A stretch of DNA of 64,000 nucleotides from Bacillus proteolyticus (GCF_001884065.1 NZ_MACH01000092.1:310001-374000), one strand, 5' to 3'; shown: positions 50,867 to 59,840, numbered from the stretch's first letter. Notes: generated by a model from the sequence alone, not told the origin. A program made the numbers and translations.

Positions 50867-51793
50867 ATGCACTACCGTACATTAGGTAAAACTGGAATTA
50901 TTGTTTCTGAAATTGGCTTTGGAGCGTGGGCGATTGGCGGCGATGAATGGGGTCCTGTTAACGACAAACAATCTATAACCGCTATGAAGAAAGCAATTGA
51001 ATGCGGCGTAAACTTTATTGATACTGCTGATGTATACGGTTTAGGACATAGTGAAAGGTTAGTAACTCAAGCAATAAGAGAGCACCGTAATAATATCGTT
51101 TTATCAACGAAAGGCGGTTTAATTGGGCATCACTATGATCCAAGTGGAGAGCCTGTTTATAATACTGCCGAAAAAGTAATCGCAGTATTTGAAACTAGCT
51201 TACTGCGCTTAGAAACAGATTATATTGATGTTTATTTCTGTCACATTTGGTGGGATAAACAAGAAGAAACAGAAGCATTTTTACGCGCATTTGAAATATT
51301 AAAACGGGACGGAAAAGTAAGAGCTGTTGGTGTTTCAACTCACGACCTACAATATATAAAACATTTCAATAAAAACAATGAAATTGATGTTGTGCAACTT
51401 GATTACAACATATTAAACCGAAAACCAGAAATCGACATACTGCCCTACCTACAAGAGAACAATTTAGGAGCTGTTATACGCGGACCTTTAAAAATGGGGA
51501 TATTAACTGGAAAGTTTACAAATAAAACAACTTTTCCTGACGGAGATTTACGCAAAGAATGGCCAAAAGAAAAGTGGTTTCAAGAAGATTTACAAAAAGT
51601 AGAAAAATTAAGGTTACTCTCAAATAAAAATCAGACATTAGGACAACTTGCACTTCGCTACGTCCTCTCCCATCCAGCAGTATCGGTCGCAATTCCTGGC
51701 GCAAAAACAGAAACACAAGCGAAAGAAAATGCAGATGCAACTACCCGTCCGATCCTTACAAATGAGGAATTAGCGTATATTCAGTCAATATAA
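50867..51793 (+). CDS. aldo/keto reductase
   Basis: A 308-residue NADP-dependent AKR. Catalytic residues lie in NFIDTADVYGLGHSE (Asp, Tyr), LSTKGG (Lys) and YFCHIWWDK (His). The C-terminal cofactor pocket is AIPGAKTETQAKENADA. Substrate unknown; similar proteins are annotated as oxidoreductases of general stress. ATG at 50867 has AAGGAGG 6-7 bases upstream. Followed by a strong bidirectional terminator. Confidence 0.9.
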   Translation: MHYRTLGKTGIIVSEIGFGAWAIGGDEWGPVNDKQSITAMKKAIECGVNFIDTADVYGLGHSERLVTQAIREHRNNIVLSTKGGLIGHHYDPSGEPVYNTAEKVIAVFETSLLRLETDYIDVYFCHIWWDKQEETEAFLRAFEILKRDGKVRAVGVSTHDLQYIKHFNKNNEIDVVQLDYNILNRKPEIDILPYLQENNLGAVIRGPLKMGILTGKFTNKTTFPDGDLRKEWPKEKWFQEDLQKVEKLRLLSNKNQTLGQLALRYVLSHPAVSVAIPGAKTETQAKENADATTRPILTNEELAYIQSI

Positions 51794-51838
51794 AACAAGA
51801 CCAGCATTTGGATTTTTCCAACTGCTGGTCTTGTTTTA
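51792..51838. terminator. bidirectional terminator between convergent genes
   Basis: A stem of 15 bp (from 51792 with 51823-51838) extended by TTGGA/TCCAA around a T loop; both ends are T-rich on their own strands. Confidence 0.85.
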
Positions 51839-51841
51839 CTT

Positions 51842-52438
51842 TTAATATTGTAAATCAATATCATATTCCATTATCTTCGCTGTTTCTTCAGCAACCCGAA
51901 CACCTAACAAATTTTTTACAATATGAAATGACATATTAATTCCGGCTGAAATTCCACCAGACGTAATAATATGCCCCTCATCTACAAACTTTACATTTTC
52001 TAATACTTCAACATTCGGAAAATTATTTCTAAAGTTTTCAATACTAGCCCAATGTGTTGTCGCTTGTTTTTCCTCAAGTAAACCTGCTTTAGCTAACAAA
52101 AGCGCTCCAGTACAAACAGAGGCCATTAGCTTCACTTCTTTCATCTGCTTGCGAATTCAATTTATTACAATTTTATTTTCTACTTCGTTTTCTCTAACAC
52201 CTAATCCACCAGGAATAATTAAAATATCAACTGGAGGTAAGTTTTCAATGCTATAATCCGGTTGTACCTTTAATCCGTTCCGCGCCATAATCATTTCCCC
52301 ATCTTGGCTAACGGTATGTACAGTAAATGGTCGTTCGCCATTCGTTGTAGCAACGGAAAAAACTTCAAACGGCCCCGCGAAATCTAACACTTCCACTTCA
52401 TTAAATAGAAAAATCCCTACATTCCAGCGATTAATCAT
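51842..52438 (-). pseudogene. DJ-1/PfpI family protein interrupted by one nonsense codon
   Basis: The first 93 codons (MINRWNVGIFLFNEVEVLDFAGPFEVFS..., to ENKIVIN) end at TGA (52157-52159); the same frame then goes on with IRKQMKEVKLMASVCTGALLLAKAGLL to the stop at 51842. TGG (Trp) at that position would restore a normal 198-residue protein. The nucleophilic Cys is in the second part (SVCTGAL). Relatives are amidase-like or regulatory members of the ThiJ/PfpI group. It is coupled (ATGA) to the ankyrin gene. Two separate peptides could in principle be made, since an ATG follows, but it has no good ribosome site. Confidence 0.88.
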
Positions 52439-52926
52439 AAACTTACTTCCCCCTGCAAATAATGTAAAAGATGCTCATGCCCTTTCTCTAATGCAATATC
52501 GTATGCTGTTTTCCCATCATTTTTCTTAATCGTTTTATTAGCCCGATTTTCAAGTAATAATATAATTATTTCTTCATTTCCTAATAAAGCAGCTTCATGA
52601 AGACCTGTCCAACCACCACTTTGAACTGCATTCACATCTGATCCCTTTTCAATTAAGAAAGCTACAAGCTCGCTTTGTTTGTTCGCAATTGCCGCTTGAA
52701 GTGGTGTATTCTCATTTTCATTCTTTGCTCTAACATGTATATCTGCACCATTTTTTAAAAGAAAACTTGCTAATTCTATTTGTCCAAAATAAGCTGCTAA
52801 ATGAAGTGGTGTCCAGCCATCTTCACTAAATTCGTTAACAACACTTGGATCAATCTTTATTAATTCTTCTACCTTTTCCTTGTCGCCGCTTATGACTGCT
52901 TGTGATATTGATTGTAAATGTTTCAT
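52435..52926 (-). CDS. ankyrin repeat protein
   Basis: A 163-residue protein of about four ankyrin repeats: DGWTPLHLAAYFGQIELASFLLKNGADI, ENTPLQAAIANKQSELVAFLIEKGSDVNA, GGWTGLHEAALLGNEEIIILLLENRAN and NDGKTAYDIALEKGHEHLLHYL. It has no signal peptide and probably binds another protein in the cytoplasm. Its stop overlaps the start of the DJ-1/PfpI gene by 4 bases, which suggests a functional pair. Confidence 0.9.
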   Translation of the reverse strand: MKHLQSISQAVISGDKEKVEELIKIDPSVVNEFSEDGWTPLHLAAYFGQIELASFLLKNGADIHVRAKNENENTPLQAAIANKQSELVAFLIEKGSDVNAVQSGGWTGLHEAALLGNEEIIILLLENRANKTIKKNDGKTAYDIALEKGHEHLLHYLQGEVSL

Positions 52927-53131
52927 AATAATCCCCCCGTTTTCAAATTATTTGAATATCCCTTTCTATATGTTCTATTCATTATTATATTTTCCTTTTC
53001 AAATTAATAATTTACATAATAATGTTATTTTATTGTTTTTTTGATAATAGTGATTAAACTTAATTATTCGTTTTAAATATTTAAATTTTCTGTTAAAGTG
53101 ATCGTATTATGCTTAATAAAGGAGAGAGACT

Positions 53132-53563
53132 ATGTTACAAGTAATGCCTTTAAACACTGAAGACTATGATTTAATTAGAGCTGCTGAAAAAGTAATCGAA
53201 AAAAACTATAAATATGGTCGTCATCATATCGGTTCAGCTGTACGAACCAACACGGGTAATGTGTATGCAGCAGTACATGTTGAAGCAAATGTTGGAAGAA
53301 TAACAGTATGCGGTGAAGCTATGGCAATCGGAAAATCTATTTCAGAAGGTGATCATGAATTTGATACCATTGTAGCAGTTGCTCACCCACATCCTCATGA
53401 AGATATAGAAAAATGTTGGGTTGTCGCTCCATGTGGTATGTGTCGAGAATTAATAAGTGATTACGGAAAAAATACGAATGTTATACTTTCTTATAATGGT
53501 GAACTTGTAAAATGTAGCGTTATGGAATTATTACCTGAAAAATATACATGTGAAGTAGAATAA
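53132..53563 (+). CDS. cytidine-deaminase-family protein, blasticidin-S-deaminase-like
   Basis: A 143-residue zinc-dependent deaminase. Zinc ligands are C60 in TVCGEAMAIG and C101/C104 in APCGMCRELISDY; catalytic Glu is E62. The pattern HHIGSAVRTNTGNVYAAVHVEANVGRITVC and HEFDTIVAVAHP is very close to what I recall of Bsr, the blasticidin S deaminase first found in a B. cereus strain, more so than to ordinary cytidine deaminase. The usual CAE triplet reads CGE here. Substrate is likely a cytosine nucleoside or analogue. ATG with AAAGGAGAG upstream. Single gene with its own terminator. Confidence 0.87.
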   Translation: MLQVMPLNTEDYDLIRAAEKVIEKNYKYGRHHIGSAVRTNTGNVYAAVHVEANVGRITVCGEAMAIGKSISEGDHEFDTIVAVAHPHPHEDIEKCWVVAPCGMCRELISDYGKNTNVILSYNGELVKCSVMELLPEKYTCEVE

Positions 53564-53601
53564 TCATTCATGCTTTCAATTTATCAAATAATATTATTCC
53601 A

Positions 53602-53640
53602 ATAAAAAACAATCCATTTTAAAAACGGATTGTTTTTTAT
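53602..53640 (+). terminator. rho-independent terminator
   Basis: ATAAAAAACAATCC (53602-53615) pairs with GGATTGTTTTTTAT (53627-53640), with the T-run inside the right arm. Confidence 0.8.
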
Positions 53641-53816
53641 ATTTCATTTTTATACAGTTTATTTTTCTTGTTTCTATCATTAAAAAATACAATAAAAAAA
53701 TGAAATTTAAATATATATGTACCCTCTACACTAACTTTTTCATTCGAAAATAAAAAACGAATTTTACCTTACATTTGAAAAAATCACATATAAAATATCT
53801 ATAATTACTAATCTTA

Positions 53817-54047
53817 TCATACTAATCTATAACAATTCTGCCTTCTTCCCTTACCTGTATCCTTTAAAACATAAGACTTTAAAACGAGTGCTGTTAGTGA
53901 ATCTGTTAATGTTTTATATGATAAATTTGAAAGAGCTAATAGATCGTTCGTATATAACATTCTATGCTTCTCTAATAATAATAGTACTAATCTTTCTGAC
54001 GGTTTTAATGTTTCATCACTTTCTAGTATAAAATCTATATTTTTCAT
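53817..54047 (-). CDS. small winged-helix DNA-binding protein
   Basis: A 76-residue protein that is nearly all one helix-turn-helix domain: LKPSERLVLLLLEKHRMLYTNDLLALSNLSYKTLTDSLTALVLKSYVLKDTGKGRRQNCYRL, with recognition helix SYKTLTDSLTALV and a basic wing KGRRQNCY. It resembles MarR-type domains reduced to the core. Target unknown. ATG start; no obvious partner gene adjacent. Confidence 0.75.
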   Translation of the reverse strand: MKNIDFILESDETLKPSERLVLLLLEKHRMLYTNDLLALSNLSYKTLTDSLTALVLKSYVLKDTGKGRRQNCYRLV

Positions 54048-54172
54048 ATTCCTACTACTTACTCCTTATATAAAAAAATGATATTAGTAGTTATTTAATA
54101 TAAAAATACTACATAACAAATTTGAAGATATAGTAAAATAACATACCATTCAAACACTATTATACTATAACA

Positions 54173-54209
54173 TATAAAAGGCATTTCCCCAAATTGGAAA
54201 TGCCTTTTA
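54173..54209 (-). terminator. terminator of the lytic-transglycosylase-like gene
   Basis: A 15-bp stem (54173-54187 with 54195-54209, loop CCAAATT) followed on the minus strand by a T-rich tract. Confidence 0.85.
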
Positions 54210-54221
54210 TACTTCTTCCTC

Positions 54222-54710
54222 TTACTTATATAATTGGTATGATTGTTCTAGCCCTATACTATATTTTGTATTATTGTCCGTCCATTCTCCCCCTAAGTTT
54301 CCTGGCCATCCTGATGTATTGGCAACATATTTAAGTAACTCCCAATCAACCAATCCTTTTTTCACACCGCGTTCATACGATTTAACCATATTAGAAATCG
54401 CTATTGTTGCATTTATTTGTGAATCTATTAAGCTCTCTTCCGATAATTGTGCTGGTGCTAAACCATCACGATGTAATTGAAACAGACCGAAAGATGTCCC
54501 TTTATCCCCTATTGCTTTTCGATCAAATTTTGTTTCATGATCAGCAATAGATAATGGTATCCACTCTGGAATACCATACCTCTTTGCAACTTCACTAATT
54601 ACTTGTTTATTATTTTTAATCTCTTTCTGCTTTTCGTAGTTAGTATAAATTACATAACTTAAAGTAAATAGCGTAAGTAATATGAATATATACTGTAGCG
54701 CTTTTTTCAT
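54222..54710 (-). CDS. lytic-transglycosylase-like (lysozyme fold) exported protein
   Basis: A 162-residue protein: membrane anchor or uncleaved signal (about residues 7-24), then a small SLT-type domain AKRYGIPEWIPLSIADHETKFDRKAIGDKGTSFGLFQLHRDGL in which E60 (ADHETKF) is the catalytic acid and GTSFGLFQL the following conserved piece. It would cut glycan strands of peptidoglycan outside the membrane. The ATG at 54710 is 8 bases from GGAG; another ATG lies 3 bases before it. Single gene. Confidence 0.8.
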   Translation of the reverse strand: MKKALQYIFILLTLFTLSYVIYTNYEKQKEIKNNKQVISEVAKRYGIPEWIPLSIADHETKFDRKAIGDKGTSFGLFQLHRDGLAPAQLSEESLIDSQINATIAISNMVKSYERGVKKGLVDWELLKYVANTSGWPGNLGGEWTDNNTKYSIGLEQSYQLYK

Positions 54711-54875
54711 CATTTCATCTCCTGCTTTATGTATGTTTCACCTTCTATATACACTATAAGACTTTTATGTGACATTCATTTGACGAAATAATTTTAATCA
54801 TACATAAGCAGTTACATTTTTAACTATTACCTAAAAACTACAATTCTTATAAAAAAATCTTTCAACACATACAAC

Positions 54876-54914
54876 CAATCAGCCTTTCATGTATAGTACA
54901 TGAAAGGCTGATTG
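54876..54914. terminator. very strong hairpin after a small membrane protein gene
   Basis: A perfect 18-bp stem (54876-54893 with 54897-54914) and a 3-base loop. T-tracts are weak on both strands (ATTTTC on plus), but the position just past the stop at 54922 suggests termination on the minus strand. Confidence 0.7.
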
Positions 54915-54921
54915 ATTTTCA

Positions 54922-55137
54922 CTACACTTTTTTATGTATACAGTATATCCCCGCTATAATAAAACAAATTGAAATTATCGATAAAATTGTACCATGAATT
55001 TCATAAAATGCAGTAAAGAATTTCCCGCTTGGTCTATCCCAAATTTCTAATGAACCCGCGTAAATTGCGGAAGTTATATATGTAAGCCCGAATAGGAGAA
55101 CTCCCGAAAGAACATAGATTACTCCAATATTTTTCAT
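54922..55137 (-). CDS. small two-helix membrane protein (71 residues)
   Basis: Two membrane helices (about residues 4-26 and 45-66) with a polar segment between them (GSLEIWDRPSGKFF), ending IHKKV. No motif gives a function. ATG at 55137 with GGAGGTGAG upstream supports translation. Confidence 0.7.
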   Translation of the reverse strand: MKNIGVIYVLSGVLLFGLTYITSAIYAGSLEIWDRPSGKFFTAFYEIHGTILSIISICFIIAGIYCIHKKV

Positions 55138-55175
55138 TATTAGCTCACCTCCATTAATTTTATTTGTGAATAAAC

Positions 55176-55208
55176 AAAAAAGACCTTTATACGTTAAAGA
55201 TCTTTTTC
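55176..55208 (-). terminator. rho-independent terminator
   Basis: AAAAAGA-CTTTA pairs with TAAAG-TCTTTTT around TACGT with one internal mismatch; on the minus strand it ends in TTTTTTG. It ends the gene at 55332. Confidence 0.75.
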
Positions 55209-55331
55209 ATCTTATTTTTATTACTAAAAACGCCAGAATCTAAAACAAAAACTCACTTTAGGATACGTATCTCCATATGCAAATTAAAGACTATACGGTT
55301 GTCAGCGTCTTCTCGATTACCATTTTTTACA

Positions 55332-55595
55332 TTAAATATTTCTTGCAATATGTGGTTTGCTGTAGTGACTCGTTCCACCGCCACCCACTATTACTTTACC
55401 GCCTTTTTTGAAGATTAATAATTTACTTGAACCATCTGAAAGTAGTACTATTACTTCAGCATGATCACTCGTCGCTACATAGATTACATAACCACTTTTT
55501 GAAATACAAGTTTCCCAATGCTTATCAAATTCTGATCTTACAACCCGATTAGAATACACTTGATTTTCAATTCTTCCTTGTTCTTCGTTTTCCAA
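55332..55595 (-). CDS. hypothetical protein (87 residues)
   Basis: A TTG start with GGGAG upstream opens 87 codons. The N-terminus is acidic and polar; the middle is beta-like (YVIYVATSDHAEVIVLLSDGSSKLLIFKKGGKVIVGGGGTSHYSKPH), with a glycine-rich turn near the end. No family recognised. Single gene between terminators. Confidence 0.6.
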   Translation of the reverse strand: MENEEQGRIENQVYSNRVVRSEFDKHWETCISKSGYVIYVATSDHAEVIVLLSDGSSKLLIFKKGGKVIVGGGGTSHYSKPHIARNI

Positions 55596-55767
55596 ATTTA
55601 ATCTCCCTACTTCCCTAAAGTATCATTTATATTAAAAAAACAGCCCCAATAAGAATAGTGACCACCTTGAATATAAATAGTATATGTGGTTTTCAAGAGA
55701 ATGCTTGGACAATGAAAACTAACAGAAACATTTTTAATAAAACTCTAGCAAACAAATCCACTCAATA

Positions 55768-55799
55768 TAAAAGAGCTTACCTTAGTAAGCTCTTTTATC
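55768..55799 (-). terminator. rho-independent terminator
   Basis: ATAAAAGAGCTTA (55768-55780) pairs with TAAGCTCTTTTAT (55787-55799), loop CCTTAG; it ends the peptidase gene on the minus strand. Confidence 0.82.
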
Positions 55800-55818
55800 T
55801 CATTCCCCTCATGTACCT

Positions 55819-57615
55819 TTATTTCACAATCGGCAATGTCACTTCACTCAATTTCACCGTAAGCTTTGTTCCTGCTTTCGGTCTAATTGTATAATCATAA
55901 TCACTTGCGATTAATACGACTCCAATTTGATGTCCTGCTTTAAATACGTAATCATCTGGCTGCATGTCCCATGTAAATGTATAATTCTTACCAGGTTGAA
56001 GTGCCGTTGAATTTTCTATACTATTTAAGTTTTGCGGATCCATCCAACCTCTCGTTACAATTTCAGGCTTCGCTCCGCCGTAATCAACGAGTAAAGCGGT
56101 TAAATTTGAAACAGACCGATCAATATTACCTGTTATTGAAATTTTCGGCGTCCCACTTATTCGCATATCTTTTTGCAGTACAGGCATTGTATATACTAAT
56201 CGGTTCGCTATTTCCAGCTCTGGGTTTTCTACTAATTGATTCGATTTTATTTTTGCATCATCTATTAATGAAAAAACCGTGTTTACTGATCCCATACTTA
56301 ATGGTAGATTGACTGCTTTATTACTTAAATACATACGGACTTTTGATGGTACAGCCGCTGGATCTGGCCAATTTTTTATTTTTTGCCACGATTTATTTTC
56401 ACGTTGTACATCTACCATCGGTTCAGCCATAATTCCATTTTCAATTCCATATAACCAATAATCGAACCATTTATTTTGCGTTTGTTGCCAGTTATTACTT
56501 GATGTTCCGCCGTGTCCACCTTGATGTAACCACATTTTACGAGGAACATTGTTTTCGCCAAGAGCTTCCCACCACTGTGAAAACTGCTTCGTTTTTACAT
56601 TCCAATCATTTAGCCCATGAACTACAAATACACTTGCTTTCACATTTTTTACATCTTTTACATAGTTACGTTTATCCCAAAAGTCGTTATAATCGCCTGT
56701 TTTACGATCTTGTCCAGCTGTTAGTTCTTTAATAACCTGCCCGCAAACTTCAGGATTCTTTCTTGTTAGTACTGCTTCAGCCATATTATCTGTATCTTCT
56801 CCTTGATATCCACCTGGCGCAATTACTGCTCCATTTGCACGATAATAATCATACCAACTACTAATTGCTGCGATTGGAATAATTGTTTTTAACCCTTCAA
56901 CTCCAGTCGTTGCGACAGCATTCGGTAATGTACCATTATAAGAAACTCCTGTCATTCCTACATTTCCCGAAGACCAACTTGCATTTACTTCCTTACCATC
57001 CTCTGTATATGCTTTCGCACGACCATTTACCCAATCAATGACAGACTTAGTCCCTAGTATTTCTTGCTCATCTCCAGTTGTCGCACATCCATCTGATTTT
57101 CCAGTTCCAATACTTTCGCCTAAAATGACTGCATATCCTCTCGGAACATAATAATTACCATACGATCCAAGATTAACTGCCCCATACGGTTTTCCTTCAT
57201 ACGCATACAATTCTTCATCAACATTATAAACAGGAACATCTTTTAAACCAGATCGATATGGACTCATTTCATAAATAACAGGAACTTTCACATCTGGATT
57301 CGTCTTTGGACGCATAACCTTTACTGATACACGATCTTTTTTACCATCTCGATCACTATCAACTTCTGTCTCTACAAATAGATTTTCTACAATGGCTTCA
57401 TCAAGTGAATAAATTGGTTTCGTCATCCCATTTTCTAATTCAATTTTCGTGTTTGACATTAAAGCTTCTGAAACTTGACCATTTAACTTAACATTATTCT
57501 CCTTTGCGGAGATCCCTTCTTTATTTTCTGCATGAGCAGTCATACTAGAAACTCCTGAAGTAATTGTTAAAGATAATATAGTCGATAGTGTAATTGCTAT
57601 TTTCTTTTTTTTCAT
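55819..57615 (-). CDS. secreted X-Pro dipeptidyl-peptidase (S15/CocE-type)
   Basis: A 598-residue secreted hydrolase. Signal peptide to about residue 29 (AHA). The alpha/beta-hydrolase part holds ESIGTGKSDG, the nucleophile GVSYNGTL and HGLNDWNV with the acidic residue, then HQGGHGG with the likely His. The C-terminal about 170 residues are the jelly-roll XdhC/PepX_C type (PDYVFKAGHQIGVVLIASDYDYTIRPKAGTKL). It would release X-Pro dipeptides from proline-rich peptides outside the cell; related members are cocaine esterase-like. ATG start with GGGAGGG upstream. Single gene. Confidence 0.87.
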   Translation of the reverse strand: MKKKKIAITLSTILSLTITSGVSSMTAHAENKEGISAKENNVKLNGQVSEALMSNTKIELENGMTKPIYSLDEAIVENLFVETEVDSDRDGKKDRVSVKVMRPKTNPDVKVPVIYEMSPYRSGLKDVPVYNVDEELYAYEGKPYGAVNLGSYGNYYVPRGYAVILGESIGTGKSDGCATTGDEQEILGTKSVIDWVNGRAKAYTEDGKEVNASWSSGNVGMTGVSYNGTLPNAVATTGVEGLKTIIPIAAISSWYDYYRANGAVIAPGGYQGEDTDNMAEAVLTRKNPEVCGQVIKELTAGQDRKTGDYNDFWDKRNYVKDVKNVKASVFVVHGLNDWNVKTKQFSQWWEALGENNVPRKMWLHQGGHGGTSSNNWQQTQNKWFDYWLYGIENGIMAEPMVDVQRENKSWQKIKNWPDPAAVPSKVRMYLSNKAVNLPLSMGSVNTVFSLIDDAKIKSNQLVENPELEIANRLVYTMPVLQKDMRISGTPKISITGNIDRSVSNLTALLVDYGGAKPEIVTRGWMDPQNLNSIENSTALQPGKNYTFTWDMQPDDYVFKAGHQIGVVLIASDYDYTIRPKAGTKLTVKLSEVTLPIVK

Positions 57616-57730
57616 GCCCTTCCCTCCCTATATATTCCTTCTTTTACTATACATCAAAAATACAGAAAATTCAGTTTATATTTTATGTAAAAAGTTGAGA
57701 AATTTGTAGAACTATCAAATCTTTTCATAT

Positions 57731-57761
57731 AAAGAAAAGGAACTAATAACAATTAGTTCCT
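57731..57761 (-). terminator. terminator of the two-component operon
   Basis: AGGAACTAAT (57738-57747) pairs with ATTAGTTCCT (57752-57761); on the minus strand TTTTCTTT follows. The histidine-kinase stop codon is inside the stem. Confidence 0.82.
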
Positions 57762-59129
57762 ATCTATATACATATAAAATTGTATTTCCCCATCTACTAC
57801 CGAAACCCCGTATTCAAATCCATGTCTTTCTAAAATACTTTTTACTATCGCTAGTCCTAATCCAGTACCTGATTTTTCTTTACTACGAGAAGATTCTAAT
57901 ACATAAAAAGGTTCCCAAATTTTATCTATCTCTTTAATGCCCTCAGCAGCAATTCCATTTTGAATTCGAAAATACACAATGTCATTTTTCTCTTCTACTG
58001 TGATTTTTATATTTTGATTCGTTGTATATTTTATCGCATTAGAGATTAAATTTTGAAAGACCATTCTCATTTTATTTAAATCAGCATAAACAATCGCGTC
58101 ACCAGCATTATAGTTCACTTGCAAATTGATTTCTTTCGACTCCAGTTCAATTTTATGCTTATCTATTATACTTTGGACTAGTGGTTCAATAGGGAATTCT
58201 TCTTTATGTAAAATATCTCTTTCTAATTTAGAAAATCGTAATAACTCTTCAATTAAATTTGAGATTTGATCTGTTTGTTTAATGATTGTATCAACATATG
58301 TACCATCATCTAAACCGTCTTTTATTCCAATAGAATATGCTTTTACTAATGCGATTGGTGTTTTTAATTCATGAGTTACATCGCCCATAAATCGTTTTAA
58401 GTGGTCATTTCGATCTGTTAAATCTTGATGTGCTTCATGTAATTTATCACTCATAATGTTGATACTATTTGCTAAATCACCTATTTCATCATTCGTTTTA
58501 ACTTTCGTCCGTTTAAATTTCAGACGTGAAATATCTTCTGCGACATCACTCAATTCATTCAATGGTGTAGTGATTGTTTTTGAAAAAATCCAGACGAGCA
58601 CGATAATAAGGAATAGTGAAAATCCCAAAATATATAAATAAAATGAGTTAAGAGTTTTAATTACTTCATTAGAATGTGCGATAGAAACTCCTACTAAAAT
58701 CAACATATCATCTTTCGCAATGTATTTCGCAAAAAAACTAGATTTTATCTTTTCTTGATCATATATTTTATTCGATTGTCCGAGGTTCTTCACTTTCGTA
58801 ATTTCTTCTTTTGTAATCCAAAGTTTATTCAATGCAACTCTCTTTTTTGTAAGTTGCATGCGTAATTCTTCATTAATAGCATCTTCTGAACTATTTATTG
58901 ATGTATAAGCAATCGTAACATTACCTTCATTTTCAATACGATTTATGGCATCATCCAGTTCTTTACGCGGTATTGACTGTATTTGCGCTGTAATACCTTC
59001 CAAGCTTTCGCGTGTTTTGTGCACATTATATTTTGGTAAAAAATAGTTAATTAATAATAAAGAGACCGTATAAATAAGGATGACTGTTAAAGAGATGCTG
59101 AAAAATAACTTTTTACCGAGTTTATTCAC
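57753..59129 (-). CDS. sensor histidine kinase
   Basis: A 458-residue membrane histidine kinase. Two membrane helices (about 8-30 and 160-182) flank an extracellular domain of about 130 residues; HAMP follows (about 183-235), then the dimerisation helix with H253 in GDVTHELKTPIALVKAYS, the N box NLISNAIKYT, and ATP-binding G boxes (KEKSGTGLGLAIVKSI). It should phosphorylate the response regulator encoded just before it, with which it overlaps by 8 bases. The stimulus is unknown; the divergent secreted protein may be part of its output. Confidence 0.92.
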   Translation of the reverse strand: MNKLGKKLFFSISLTVILIYTVSLLLINYFLPKYNVHKTRESLEGITAQIQSIPRKELDDAINRIENEGNVTIAYTSINSSEDAINEELRMQLTKKRVALNKLWITKEEITKVKNLGQSNKIYDQEKIKSSFFAKYIAKDDMLILVGVSIAHSNEVIKTLNSFYLYILGFSLFLIIVLVWIFSKTITTPLNELSDVAEDISRLKFKRTKVKTNDEIGDLANSINIMSDKLHEAHQDLTDRNDHLKRFMGDVTHELKTPIALVKAYSIGIKDGLDDGTYVDTIIKQTDQISNLIEELLRFSKLERDILHKEEFPIEPLVQSIIDKHKIELESKEINLQVNYNAGDAIVYADLNKMRMVFQNLISNAIKYTTNQNIKITVEEKNDIVYFRIQNGIAAEGIKEIDKIWEPFYVLESSRSKEKSGTGLGLAIVKSILERHGFEYGVSVVDGEIQFYMYIDRN

Positions 59130-59769
59130 ACTCTTCCTCCAAACTGTATCCTAAACCACGATGTGTCTTTATAATATTTTCTCCTATTTTTTTACGTAAC
59201 CTTCTTACATGCGTATCAACCGTTCGCTCTTCCCCAAAATAATCAAATCCCCAAACGATATCTAACAACTTTTTCCTCGTTAAAATCGTGCCTTTATGAT
59301 TTAAAAAGCACTTTATTAATTGTAATTCTGTCTTTGTAATGTCTAATTCTTTCTCATTTTTATATACTTTATTTTTGGTGAAATCTATTTTTAAATCTTG
59401 AACTTGGATAACATCTTCATGCTGTACAAGCTTTTTCGCTCGAGTAATTAGCACTCCCGGGTGAAATGGTTTTTTCACGAACTCATCTGCCCCGCTTTGA
59501 AGAGCTGCTAATTCATCTTCACTTTCACTTTTCGCAGTAAGCATTAATACTTTCACACTTGAATTCTTTTTTATTTCCTGACAGACAGTAATACCACTAC
59601 TTTTCGGCATCATCCAGTCTAAAATAGCTAAGTCAATTTTCTCATCATAAAATATTTGAAGTGCTTCCTCTCCATCTTTTGCTAATAAAACTTCGAAGCC
59701 TTCTTTTTCAAAATACGCTTTTAAAATTTTCAGCATATCTTGTTCATCATCCGCGATTAATACTTTCAT
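59122..59769 (-). CDS. OmpR-family response regulator
   Basis: A 215-residue regulator: receiver domain with acidic pocket DDE (7-9), phosphoacceptor D51 (LAILDWMMP), Thr in MLTAKS and Lys in VKKPF; winged-helix effector domain (about 120-212) ending with RTVDTHVRRLRKKIG and the wing THRGLGYSL. ATG at 59769 has GGAGG about 7 bases upstream; a TTG at 59796 has that site inside its coding sequence. An 18-bp near-palindrome 53-71 bases upstream of its start, near the divergent gene, is its likely binding site. Confidence 0.93.
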   Translation of the reverse strand: MKVLIADDEQDMLKILKAYFEKEGFEVLLAKDGEEALQIFYDEKIDLAILDWMMPKSSGITVCQEIKKNSSVKVLMLTAKSESEDELAALQSGADEFVKKPFHPGVLITRAKKLVQHEDVIQVQDLKIDFTKNKVYKNEKELDITKTELQLIKCFLNHKGTILTRKKLLDIVWGFDYFGEERTVDTHVRRLRKKIGENIIKTHRGLGYSLEEECE

Positions 59770-59822
59770 TATATTTCCTCCATTACTTATAAACAAATAC
59801 CAATTTTATCATACAACTTCTT

Positions 59823-59840
59823 TGTTACATCAATGTGACA
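59823..59840. promoter_or_regulatory. near-palindrome between the two-component operon and the divergent secreted-protein gene
   Basis: TGTTACATCAATGTGACA: both arms pair except one position and the centre. It also contains two TTACAT/TGACAT units 11 bases apart, the spacing used by OmpR-type regulators. It overlaps a possible -35 box (TTGATG) of the minus-strand promoter. The divergent gene has a -10 box (TATAGT at 59866) but no proper -35, as expected for an activated promoter. Confidence 0.6.
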
